From positions 1-6,635 of the forward strand of contig JAGGSL010000071.1 in the NCBI GenBank assembly GCA_021159125.1: a stretch of 6,635 nucleotides of DNA, written 5' to 3'. The notes below the pieces were generated by a model that was not told the origin of the DNA, searched no databases, and worked only from the letters and a program-made list of their open reading frames with translations. The DNA comes from Thermoplasmata archaeon (GTDB lineage Archaea; Thermoplasmatota; E2; UBA202; DSCA01). This document shows, piece by piece, positions 1 to 5,342 of this stretch (its first letter is position 1; the number at the start of each line of letters is the position of its first letter). Made by a program: the position numbers and the translations under genes.

Positions 1-85
1 ATTTTTTACCAAAAGCATTTTTACCCCTCGTGCATTCACACCTGCCGACGTTACTCAACATCGAGAATTCAACACGCCCATCATC

Positions 86-93
86 TTTATATA
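86..93 (+). promoter_or_regulatory. Probable TATA box of the operon promoter
   Basis: TTTATATA lies in a stretch that is AT-rich compared with the flanking GC-richer sequence and fits the archaeal TATA consensus bound by TBP. Transcription in archaea normally starts about 22-27 bases downstream of the box. That would place the start near 112-120 and give a short leader of roughly 25-30 nt before L3. A convincing purine-rich TFB-recognition element is not obvious immediately upstream. The box is nearly symmetric, so it could also read leftward (TATATAAA on the - strand). The start point is inferred, not seen. Confidence 0.55.
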
Positions 94-106
94 TGACATC
101 TCATAT
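91..106. repeat. Short inverted repeat next to the TATA box, candidate operator
   Basis: Bases 91-106 form a perfect 6-bp inverted repeat, ATATGA and TCATAT, separated by CATC. It overlaps the 3' end of the TATA-like box and lies upstream of the expected transcription start. A protein bound there could block TBP/TFB or polymerase entry. AT-rich sequence easily makes short inverted repeats by chance, so the operator role is only a suggestion from position and symmetry. Confidence 0.3.
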
Positions 107-131
107 TTGGGTAAAAGTTTAGTCGTCAATT

Positions 132-137
132 AGGTGA
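132..137 (+). promoter_or_regulatory. Shine-Dalgarno site that decides the L3 start
   Basis: AGGTGA matches the archaeal Shine-Dalgarno core AGGAGGTGA, complementary to the 3' end of 16S rRNA. It ends five bases before the GTG at 143. The same GGTGA-N5-start spacing occurs before L2 and S19. The earlier in-frame GTG at 134 lies inside this motif and would have no site of its own, so 143 is the better start. Confidence 0.75.
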
Positions 138-142
138 ACAAA

Positions 143-1120
143 GTGCCAACAAAACATCATCCAAGGAGAGGTTCAAAGGGGTATTCCCCCAGGAAAAGAG
201 CAAGGTCAGAGGTGCCCAGGATACAGTCCTGGCCTGATGGCGATGACAAGCCCCGTCTTCAGGGATTTGCAGGATACAAGGCAGGCATGACACATGCTTT
301 CGTGGTGGATTATCGTCCCACTTCCACAACATCAGGTCAGGAGGTTATGATTCCTGTAACAGTGGTGGAGACGCCCCCAATGAAAATTGCTGCCATCCGG
401 TTGTATAAATCAACGCCATACGGGCTGAAAACAATCACGGAAACATGGGCTGACAATGTTGAGGAGCTCAAAGGAAGGATACCGCTGCCCAAAAAAACCA
501 AAGAGCTGGAAGTAGAGGATTTTGATGATATAAGGGTTATTGCTTACACAAAGCCCAGAGATGTTACAGGCGTGCCAAAAAAGCTGCCCGAAATAATGGA
601 AATACGCATCGGAGGCGGAAGCAAGGAGGAACGTCTCAACTATGCAAAGGAAATTTTAGGAAAGGAAGTGGATATATCGGATATCTATTCAGACGGGAGC
701 ATGGTAGACATCGCTGCAATAACCAAGGGAAAGGGATTCCAGGGTTCCATAAAGAGGTGGGGTCTTAAATTGTTAACTCACAAAAACAGAAAACACCGCC
801 GCATGGTGGGTACACTCGGTCCGTGGCTTTCATGGGTCCGCTCGACTGTGCCGCAGGGCGGCCAGACCGGCTACCATCATCGCGTTGAGTATAATAAAAG
901 AATATTGAGAATAGGGGAGAACGGAGAGGAAATCACGCCTGAAGGCGGCTTCCTCCATTATGGTGTTGTGAGAAACAAATACATTTTACTTCACGGCTCC
1001 ATCCCGGGGCCAGCAAAGCGCCTTATAAGAATGAGAGATGCAATCAGATATCATAAAGGCGTGAAGGTAGAAAAGCCCGAGATAACGTACATATCCACGA
1101 TGAGCAAACAGGGGGTATAA
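143..1120 (+). CDS. rpl3: 50S ribosomal protein L3 (uL3)
   Basis: Large-subunit protein that binds 23S rRNA early in assembly and sends a loop towards the peptidyl-transferase centre. The product is 325 residues, the usual length for archaeal L3. The N-terminus has the family pattern HHPRRGS followed by SPRKRA (residues 5-20). The loop region carries TKGKGFQGSIKRWG (194-207) and QGGQTGYHHR (238-247), and near the C-terminus is HGSIPGPAKRLI (284-295). The GTG at 143 is chosen because AGGTGA lies five bases upstream and the resulting MPTKHHPRRGS matches archaeal N-termini; the GTG at 134 would add only three residues and disrupt that site. It is the first gene of the operon, downstream of the only visible promoter, and its TAA stop shares one base with the L4 ATG. 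Identity is certain; the start is well supported but not proven. Confidence 0.97.
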   Translation: MPTKHHPRRGSKGYSPRKRARSEVPRIQSWPDGDDKPRLQGFAGYKAGMTHAFVVDYRPTSTTSGQEVMIPVTVVETPPMKIAAIRLYKSTPYGLKTITETWADNVEELKGRIPLPKKTKELEVEDFDDIRVIAYTKPRDVTGVPKKLPEIMEIRIGGGSKEERLNYAKEILGKEVDISDIYSDGSMVDIAAITKGKGFQGSIKRWGLKLLTHKNRKHRRMVGTLGPWLSWVRSTVPQGGQTGYHHRVEYNKRILRIGENGEEITPEGGFLHYGVVRNKYILLHGSIPGPAKRLIRMRDAIRYHKGVKVEKPEITYISTMSKQGV

Positions 1121-1881
1121 TGAAAGCAAAGGTTTATGGAATTGATGGAAGCGTTACAGACGAAATTTCTCTGCCATCTGTATTTGAGGAGGAATTCAGG
1201 CCCGATATCATAAGGAAGGCGGTAAACGCGATGAGGGCAAACCGCCGCCAGAAATACGGCGTCGAGGAAACGGCAGGCAAAAAGCACCCTGTCGAGTCCT
1301 GGGGACCCGGAAGAGGAGTTTCAAGAGTTCCGCGTCTCACGCAGGGAAGGCGCGCTGCTTTCATGCCAGGCACTGTTGGCGGCAGAGCTGCGCATCCGCC
1401 CAAACCTGAGAAGGAATGGGGCAAGAAGATAAACAAGAAGGAGATGAAGCTTGCGAAAAGGTCGGCTCTTGCCACGGTTGCAGTCGAGGAATTTGTCAGG
1501 AAAAGAGGACATGTTTTCGAAGAGGGCGTTTCCCTTCCTCTCGTTGTTGAGAGCGAATTTGAGAGGATAGACAAAACAAAGAAGATGATAGAGACAATGA
1601 AGAAGATAGGCGTTTATGCAGACATTGAGCGTGCCAAAAACGGCAAGCACATAAGGGCTGGAAAAGGAAAGATGAGAGGGAGAAAGTATAAAACTCCCAA
1701 ATCCTTGCTTATTGTTGTGAAAGATAAAGAAAAAGTTAAAAAAGCAGCAGGCAATTTAACAGGAGTGGATATAATAACGCCTGATGAGATGAACGTTGAG
1801 CATCTTGCCCCCGGAGGAGATGCAGGTCGCCTCACGTTGTTTAGTGTTGATGCCATAAAGTCAATGGAGGGAGAAGCATGA
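1120..1881 (+). CDS. rpl4: 50S ribosomal protein L4 (uL4, archaeal/eukaryotic L4e type)
   Basis: Large-subunit protein whose extended loop lines the narrow part of the peptide exit tunnel together with L22. The product is 253 residues, normal for archaea. The globular part contains FRPDIIRKAV (26-35). The long basic, glycine-rich tunnel loop spans about residues 42-105 and includes ESWGPGRGVSRVPR (59-72) and GTVGGRAAHPPKPEK (84-98). A C-terminal segment with LIVVKD (197-202) and VEHLAPGGDAGRLTLF (226-241) is typical of the archaeal family. The ATG overlaps the L3 stop by one base in a TAATG junction, which suggests re-initiation by ribosomes finishing L3; the preceding GGGGGT is only a moderate ribosome-binding site. 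In bacteria L4 represses its own S10 operon through the leader RNA. No such leader structure is evident in the short leader here. Confidence 0.97.
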   Translation: MKAKVYGIDGSVTDEISLPSVFEEEFRPDIIRKAVNAMRANRRQKYGVEETAGKKHPVESWGPGRGVSRVPRLTQGRRAAFMPGTVGGRAAHPPKPEKEWGKKINKKEMKLAKRSALATVAVEEFVRKRGHVFEEGVSLPLVVESEFERIDKTKKMIETMKKIGVYADIERAKNGKHIRAGKGKMRGRKYKTPKSLLIVVKDKEKVKKAAGNLTGVDIITPDEMNVEHLAPGGDAGRLTLFSVDAIKSMEGEA

Positions 1882-2135
1882 ATCCTTATGAGATAGTATT
1901 CCATCCGTTTGTCACAGAAAAGTCAATGATGCTTATGGAGAAAGACAATTCGCTTCAGTTTGCGGTAAGTATGAAAGCAAATAAAAGGCAGATTAAAGAA
2001 GCGCTTGAGGAAATGTTTGGAATAAAAGTTGTGAAAGTCACAACAAGAATCGGAAAAAACGGAAAGATAGCCGTGGCGAAACTTTCACCCGAATACATGG
2101 CAGAGGACATAGGAATGAGGATAGGTATATTCTAA
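1878..2135 (+). CDS. rpl23: 50S ribosomal protein L23 (uL23)
   Basis: Large-subunit protein at the tunnel exit. It binds 23S rRNA domain III and, in archaea and bacteria, forms part of the docking site for signal recognition particle. At 85 residues it has the compact archaeal length. Visible signatures are HPFVTEKSM (9-17), the rRNA-binding KANKRQIKEALEEMF (33-47), GIKVVKVTT (48-56) and the C-terminal KLSPEYMAEDIGMRIGIF (68-85), which ends in the aromatic residue usual for archaeal L23. The ATG overlaps the L4 stop as ATGA, and a strong GGAGGGAG lies at 1867-1873 inside the L4 coding end. The start is unambiguous. Confidence 0.97.
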   Translation: MNPYEIVFHPFVTEKSMMLMEKDNSLQFAVSMKANKRQIKEALEEMFGIKVVKVTTRIGKNGKIAVAKLSPEYMAEDIGMRIGIF

Positions 2136-2140
2136 GGTGA
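2134..2140 (+). promoter_or_regulatory. Strong ribosome-binding site of L2
   Basis: AAGGTGA ends five bases before the L2 ATG at 2146 and overlaps the TAA stop of L23 (2133-2135). It is one of the clearest Shine-Dalgarno sites in the window. Together with the 10-nt gap, the widest between any two genes here, it suggests that L2 can be initiated independently rather than only by coupling. Confidence 0.75.
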
Positions 2141-2145
2141 ATTAA

Positions 2146-2844
2146 ATGGGAAAGAGATTGATACATCAGAGGAGAGGGTCTGCAAACACCCCGTACATAA
2201 GCCCGTCGTTCAAGCATAAGGGACCAGTGGCATATCCTCTAATAGACGAGGGAGAGGGAATCATAGTCGATATAATCCATAATCCGGGAACATCATCGCC
2301 TGTATCTGTTGTGGAAGTGAATGGCAAGAAGTTCAAAATGCTTGCTCCCGAGGGAGCAATTGTCGGGAATAAAATAAGATTTACCAAAGAGCCGCTCATA
2401 AAGCCAGGAAATGTCCTGCCTCTCGGTTCAATACCTGAAGGAACTCACATATACAACATAGAGAGCAAACCTGGAGACGGCGGAAAATTTGCACGTTCAG
2501 GCGGAAATTACGGTACAGTCATGTCGCACGGCGACAAAGTGATAGTCAAACTTCCGTCAGGTTCGCAGAAGAAGCTTAATGCAGGATGCAGGGCAACCAT
2601 AGGGGTTGCGGCAGGCGGCGGCAGGGGCGAGAAGCCTTTCATGAAGGCAGGCAAAAAGTATCATGCGGTGAGGCCAAGGGCAAGAGTTTATCCGATTGTT
2701 AGAGGTGTTGCAATGAACCCTGTTGATCATCCTCACGGAGGAGGCGCTCATCAGCATGTCGGAAAGTCATCAACAGTAAGCAGGAGAGCTCCGGCTGGAA
2801 GGAAAGTGGGAAGCATATCTGCCAGGAGGACGGGCAAGAGGTGA
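2146..2844 (+). CDS. rpl2: 50S ribosomal protein L2 (uL2)
   Basis: One of the most conserved large-subunit proteins, needed for subunit association and for an active peptidyl-transferase centre. The product is 232 residues, typical of archaea and shorter than the bacterial form of about 270. The N-terminal part (to about residue 90) forms the OB-like domain and the middle (about 90-175) the SH3-like domain. The C-terminal tail carries the diagnostic MNPVDHPHGGGAHQHVGKSS (190-209). His195 in this motif corresponds to the bacterial histidine (E. coli His229) implicated in peptidyl-transferase activity. A very basic end, SRRAPAGRKVGSISARRTGKR (212-232), contacts rRNA. The start at 2146 is set by AAGGTGA five bases upstream and the usual MGKRLIHQRRG beginning. 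The TGA stop (2842-2844) lies within the S19 ribosome-binding site. Confidence 0.98.
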   Translation: MGKRLIHQRRGSANTPYISPSFKHKGPVAYPLIDEGEGIIVDIIHNPGTSSPVSVVEVNGKKFKMLAPEGAIVGNKIRFTKEPLIKPGNVLPLGSIPEGTHIYNIESKPGDGGKFARSGGNYGTVMSHGDKVIVKLPSGSQKKLNAGCRATIGVAAGGGRGEKPFMKAGKKYHAVRPRARVYPIVRGVAMNPVDHPHGGGAHQHVGKSSTVSRRAPAGRKVGSISARRTGKR

Positions 2845-2845
2845 T
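2838..2845 (+). promoter_or_regulatory. Ribosome-binding site of S19 containing the L2 stop codon
   Basis: GAGGTGAT is an eight-base match to the archaeal Shine-Dalgarno consensus, with its GGTGA core ending five bases before the S19 ATG at 2850. The TGA stop of L2 is at 2842-2844, inside the site. A ribosome terminating on L2 would therefore cover it, which predicts that S19 initiation is tied to L2 termination. Confidence 0.75.
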
Positions 2846-2849
2846 GTAA

Positions 2850-3278
2850 ATGGTCAGAAGAGCAAACAGGAAAAGGAAGATTGAAATTGGGGCAAAAAAA
2901 GAATTCACATACCGCGGTCTTACTGTTGAAGAGATGAAGGGAATGACAGTTGATGAATTCATTGATTACCTTCCTGCGAGGCAGAGAAGGAGTTTGAAGA
3001 GAGGCTTGACAAGAAGGCAGAATAAATTGCTCCAGGATATAAGAAATGCAAAAGAGGATGAGGTCATAAAAACCCATCTGCGGGACATGGTCATACTCCC
3101 GGATTTCTTCGGGCATCACATCGCTGTTTATAATGGAAAGGAATTTGTTACATTGAACATCAAGCCCGAAATGGTGGGGCATTACCTTGGTGAGTTTGCA
3201 TTAACGAGAAAGGAAGTAAGACATGCGGGGCCCGGCGTGGGTGCAACCCGTTCTTCGAAATATTTGCCGTTGAAATGA
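2850..3278 (+). CDS. rps19: 30S ribosomal protein S19 (uS19, archaeal type)
   Basis: Small-subunit head protein that pairs with S13 and contacts the large subunit and A-site tRNA region. It is 142 residues, the longer archaeal/eukaryotic form; bacterial S19 is about 90. The N-terminal archaeal extension is basic and includes YRGLTVEEM (21-29) and LPARQRRSLKRGLT (41-54). The conserved core has HLRDMVILPDFFGHHIAVYN (76-95), FVTLNIKPEMVGHYLGEFALTR (99-120, the GHxLGEF signature) and GPGVGATRSSKYLPLK at the end. It starts five bases after the L2 stop with an excellent ribosome-binding site, so the start is secure. There is nothing unusual about its length or composition. Confidence 0.97.
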   Translation: MVRRANRKRKIEIGAKKEFTYRGLTVEEMKGMTVDEFIDYLPARQRRSLKRGLTRRQNKLLQDIRNAKEDEVIKTHLRDMVILPDFFGHHIAVYNGKEFVTLNIKPEMVGHYLGEFALTRKEVRHAGPGVGATRSSKYLPLK

Positions 3279-3282
3279 TACC

Positions 3283-3726
3283 ATGAAATACTCAGCAGAG
3301 AAAAATCCGGAAAAAAGTGCAAGGGCGTATGGGAGAGAGTTTCATTGCTCTCCAAAGCATTCCCAGAATATAATGAGGGCTATTAAGGGAATGAAGATAA
3401 GCGATGCAAAGCAGCTGCTGGAGGACGTTATCGCGCTGAAACGTCCGATTCCTTTCAAGACGCATCTTTCAAGCGTTTCCCACAGAAAGGGCATTGGGCC
3501 CGGAGCGTATCCGGAGAAAGCTTCGCGCTACGTGCTTGAAGTGCTGAAAAACGCCGAGAATAATGCAGAGTATAAAGGTCTGGATACCGAAAACATGGTT
3601 ATAACTCATGCATCTGCATACAAGGGAAGGATAATAAAAGGAATGATGCCCCGTGCCCAGGGAAGGTCAACGCCAAAAAATGAACATACTACAAATATGG
3701 AAATAATTGTCGAGGAGAAAGAGTAA
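3283..3726 (+). CDS. rpl22: 50S ribosomal protein L22 (uL22)
   Basis: Large-subunit protein that spans all rRNA domains and whose beta-hairpin lines the exit tunnel opposite L4. The product is 147 residues, normal for archaea. The N-terminus KSARAYGREFHCSPKHS (11-27) and MRAIKGMKISDAKQLLEDVI (31-50) match the archaeal family. The tunnel hairpin region ends with ITHASAYKGRIIKGMMPRAQ (107-126), followed by GRSTPKNEHTTNMEIIV (127-143). The ATG lies four bases after the S19 stop in the junction TGATACCATG. There is no purine-rich Shine-Dalgarno site upstream; only TGAT could pair with 16S rRNA. Initiation probably depends on ribosomes finishing S19. No other in-frame start gives a better N-terminus. 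Confidence 0.97.
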   Translation: MKYSAEKNPEKSARAYGREFHCSPKHSQNIMRAIKGMKISDAKQLLEDVIALKRPIPFKTHLSSVSHRKGIGPGAYPEKASRYVLEVLKNAENNAEYKGLDTENMVITHASAYKGRIIKGMMPRAQGRSTPKNEHTTNMEIIVEEKE

Positions 3727-3727
3727 C

Positions 3728-4597
3728 ATGGCTATAGAACGTAAATTCGTGGTTGAAGGAGAAAGACGGATGCTCATCAAAGAGTATCTGAAGAAGGAAA
3801 CCGAAAAAGCAGGGTTCGGGGGGATAGAGATACAGCGCACTCCAATGGGCACACTTATCTCGCTGATAACGGAAAGACCAGGATTGATAATAGGGCGCGG
3901 AGGAAAAAATATTAAAAAATTGACGGATGACCTTGCAGAGAAGTTTGATATGGAAAATCCGCAGATAGAAATAGAGGAGGTCGGCAATAAAGCTCCTCTT
4001 AATGGCCAGATAATGGCGTATAAGGTCGCCGCAGCCCTTGAGAGAGGCTGGCATTTCAGGAGAGTGGGCCATTCGACCGTCAGAAGAATAATGAGTTCGG
4101 GAGCAAGGGGCTGCCAGATAATTATTTCAGGAAAAATAACAGGCGCTCGCCACAGAACCGAGAAATTCACAAAGGGCCATGTAAAGTATTGCGGCGAAGT
4201 GGCGAAGGAGGTCATGAATGAGGGTATGGCAGTGGCAAAGAAAAAGCCGGGCATACTTGGCATTAAGGTTAGAATCATGAAGCCGGGGGCAAAAATGCCC
4301 GATGAAATCGAAATTATTTCAGGGTCGGTCGAGAAAGCAGAAGAGGAAGTTAAGGAGAAGGAGAAAGTTAAGAAAGAAACTCCTGCAAAGACCATAAAGG
4401 AAGAGAAGCTGGAGAAACTGACCCTTGACGAATTGCCAGGTCTTGGAGAAAGCATGATTAAGAAACTCAAGAAGGCAGGCATAAAGGATGTTAAAGAGTT
4501 GTATGAGATGAGTGTAGAGGATATGGTTGGAATAAAGGGCATAGGAATCAAAAAAGCAGAAAAATTGAAGGAAGCCATTGAAAAAGCGGTGAAATAA
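3728..4597 (+). CDS. rps3: 30S ribosomal protein S3 (uS3) with C-terminal helix-hairpin-helix extension
   Basis: Small-subunit head protein at the mRNA entry channel. The product is 289 residues when started at the ATG at 3728. This gives MAIERKFVVEGERR and lies 10 bases after GAGGAG (3712-3717); a TTG at 3707 would add seven residues within the L22 frame and is rejected. The type-2 KH domain covers about residues 17-85 with the GxxG loop GRGG (56-59) in PGLIIGRGGKNI. The S3 C-terminal domain follows, about 86-197, including ALERGWHFRRVGHSTVRR (103-120) and GARGCQIIISGKITGARHRT (125-144). Then comes a charged linker (about 200-230), rich in Lys and Glu, and a tandem helix-hairpin-helix module: LPGLGESMIKKLKKAGI (236-252) and GIKGIGIKKAEKLKEAI (268-284). 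The family core ends near residue 200, so about 90 residues are extra. The frame is intact and uniform in codon style, so this looks like a genuine fusion, not a frameshift. Confidence 0.96.
   Translation: MAIERKFVVEGERRMLIKEYLKKETEKAGFGGIEIQRTPMGTLISLITERPGLIIGRGGKNIKKLTDDLAEKFDMENPQIEIEEVGNKAPLNGQIMAYKVAAALERGWHFRRVGHSTVRRIMSSGARGCQIIISGKITGARHRTEKFTKGHVKYCGEVAKEVMNEGMAVAKKKPGILGIKVRIMKPGAKMPDEIEIISGSVEKAEEEVKEKEKVKKETPAKTIKEEKLEKLTLDELPGLGESMIKKLKKAGIKDVKELYEMSVEDMVGIKGIGIKKAEKLKEAIEKAVK
4588..4592 (+). promoter_or_regulatory. Ribosome-binding site of L29 inside the end of S3
   Basis: GGTGA lies six bases before the L29 ATG at 4599 and is encoded by the last codons of S3 (Ala-Val-Lys). 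It repeats the GGTGA core seen before L3, L2 and S19 with one extra spacer base. Confidence 0.6.
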
Positions 4598-4598
4598 A

Positions 4599-4799
4599 AT
4601 GAAAGCCAAGGAGATGAGAGGGTTGAACAGCGACGAAAGGCATGAAAAACTGAGAGACTGGAGAAATGAACTCATGGAGGAATACGGAAGATCTGCCATG
4701 GGCGGTTCGCCCCCCTCACCTGGAAAAATCAGATGGATAAGGAAAAATATTGCAAGAATGCTGACTGTAATGAAGGAAGAAGGAGAACTGAATGAGTAG
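4599..4799 (+). CDS. rpl29: 50S ribosomal protein L29 (uL29)
   Basis: Small helical large-subunit protein near the tunnel exit beside L23, part of the platform for factors that receive nascent chains. It is 66 residues, typical of the family. The pattern is KAKEMRGLNSDERHEKLRDW (2-21) for the first helix, a short turn with the archaeal GGSPPSPGKIRWIRKNIAR (35-53), and a second helix. The turn motif, GxPxxPGxIRxIRxxIAR, is characteristic of archaeal and eukaryotic (L35) forms. It begins one base after the S3 stop, and its last codons overlap the aIF1 start by eight bases. No unusual features. Confidence 0.95.
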   Translation: MKAKEMRGLNSDERHEKLRDWRNELMEEYGRSAMGGSPPSPGKIRWIRKNIARMLTVMKEEGELNE

Positions 4800-5109
4800 T
4801 GATATCTGTCCTGTCTGTGGTTTGCCCAAAGAGCTGTGCGTTTGTGATAAAATCGCCAGAGAAGGGCAGGAGATAAAGATATACACTGAAAAGAGAAGAT
4901 ACGGGAAGATGATGACGGTGATATCCGGTATGGATTCCTCCGATATAGACATCGACGGTCTCTGCAGGGACTTGAAAAAATACTGCGCATGCGGCGGCAC
5001 CGTCAAGGATAAGAAGATAGAACTTCAGGGAAATCACAAGGAAAAGGCAAAGAAAAGGCTTGAAGAGCTTGGATTTACGGTGGAAGTAAAATGGACGAAA
5101 GGAAAATGA
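4792..5109 (+). CDS. sui1: Translation initiation factor aIF1 (SUI1 family) with N-terminal Cys4 knuckle
   Basis: Archaeal counterpart of eIF1, which binds the small subunit near the P site and enforces correct start-codon selection. The product is 105 residues. The SUI1 fold spans about residues 24-101, with IKIYTEKRRYGKMMTVISG (28-46), the diagnostic CACGGTVKDKKIELQGNHKEK (65-85) and a terminal strand containing GFTVEVKW. The N-terminus has CPVCGLPKELCVC (6-18), with Cys6, Cys9, Cys16 and Cys18 forming a CxxC-x6-CxC pattern that probably binds zinc. The ATG at 4792 lies 8 bases before the end of L29 with AGGAG at 4781-4785 as its site, so translation is coupled. The 3' end overlaps Rpp29 by 19 bases if the longer Rpp29 start is right. 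Its place between L29 and S17 is the conserved archaeal arrangement. Confidence 0.95.
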   Translation: MSSDICPVCGLPKELCVCDKIAREGQEIKIYTEKRRYGKMMTVISGMDSSDIDIDGLCRDLKKYCACGGTVKDKKIELQGNHKEKAKKRLEELGFTVEVKWTKGK

Positions 5110-5342
5110 TGAAGGAAGAATTCATAGGCATGAAGGTGCGCATAGAAAAATGCACCGACCCATCACTTCAGGGTATGGAAGGAACGGTAATCGATGAAAC
5201 CAAGAACATGATGGTTATAGAGAGCAGAGAAGGGATAAAGAAAGTTGCAAAGAGAATAGCAACATTCAATATAGGCGGCTTTGCAATAGATGGAAGAAAA
5301 ATAAGTTATCGTCCAGAAGATAGAATAAGGAAGATAAAATGA
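5091..5342 (+). CDS. rnp1: Ribonuclease P protein component 1 (Rpp29/Pop4 homolog)
   Basis: Protein subunit of archaeal RNase P, which removes the 5' leader of pre-tRNA. Rpp29 pairs with Rpp21 and helps the RNA's specificity domain bind substrate. The product is 83 residues with an Sm-like beta-barrel: FIGMKVRIEKCTDPSLQGME (11-30), GTVIDETKNMMVIES (31-45) and a final RPEDRIRKIK (74-83), all typical of the family. The loop after VAKRIATFNI (52-61) is short. The start is ambiguous. ATG at 5091 gives an N-terminus of the usual length before EFIGMKV and overlaps aIF1 by 19 nt, with GGTGG at 5079-5083. ATGs at 5106 (an ATGA overlap with the aIF1 stop) and 5109 would remove five or six residues. 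I prefer 5091 because archaeal homologs usually carry about ten residues before this motif. Confidence 0.92.
   Translation: MDERKMMKEEFIGMKVRIEKCTDPSLQGMEGTVIDETKNMMVIESREGIKKVAKRIATFNIGGFAIDGRKISYRPEDRIRKIK

Larger units (their letters stand above)
1..142. other. Upstream non-coding region before the ribosomal-protein operon
   Basis: No + strand gene is visible before L3. The region holds two T-rich stretches (bases 2-7 and 18-22), each followed by ACC, which could be oligo-T termination signals for a gene lying to the left. It also holds a TATA-like box (86-93), an inverted repeat (91-106) and the L3 ribosome-binding site (132-137). The octamer TTTTACCC at 19-26 recurs as its reverse complement GGGTAAAA at 109-116. 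On the - strand an ATG at 18-16 follows a purine-rich GAGGGG and could open a divergent gene, but only six codons lie inside the window, so I do not annotate it as a gene. Confidence 0.6.

Noticed and set aside
1134..1574. Open frame of 146 codons on the - strand opposite L4
   Set aside because: Shadow of L4; composition reflects the complement of Lys/Glu/Arg codons, and no family resemblance is visible.
3707..3727. Upstream TTG start extending S3 by seven residues
   Set aside because: The added residues lie inside the L22 end, TTG is a weak start, and MAIERKFV at 3728 matches S3 N-termini with GAGGAG upstream.
3667..4578. Open frame of 303 codons on the - strand opposite S3
   Set aside because: It lies exactly opposite the unmistakable S3 gene and its translation is a Ser/Phe/Leu/Ile-rich shadow of purine-rich codons, with no recognisable domain or ribosome-binding site.
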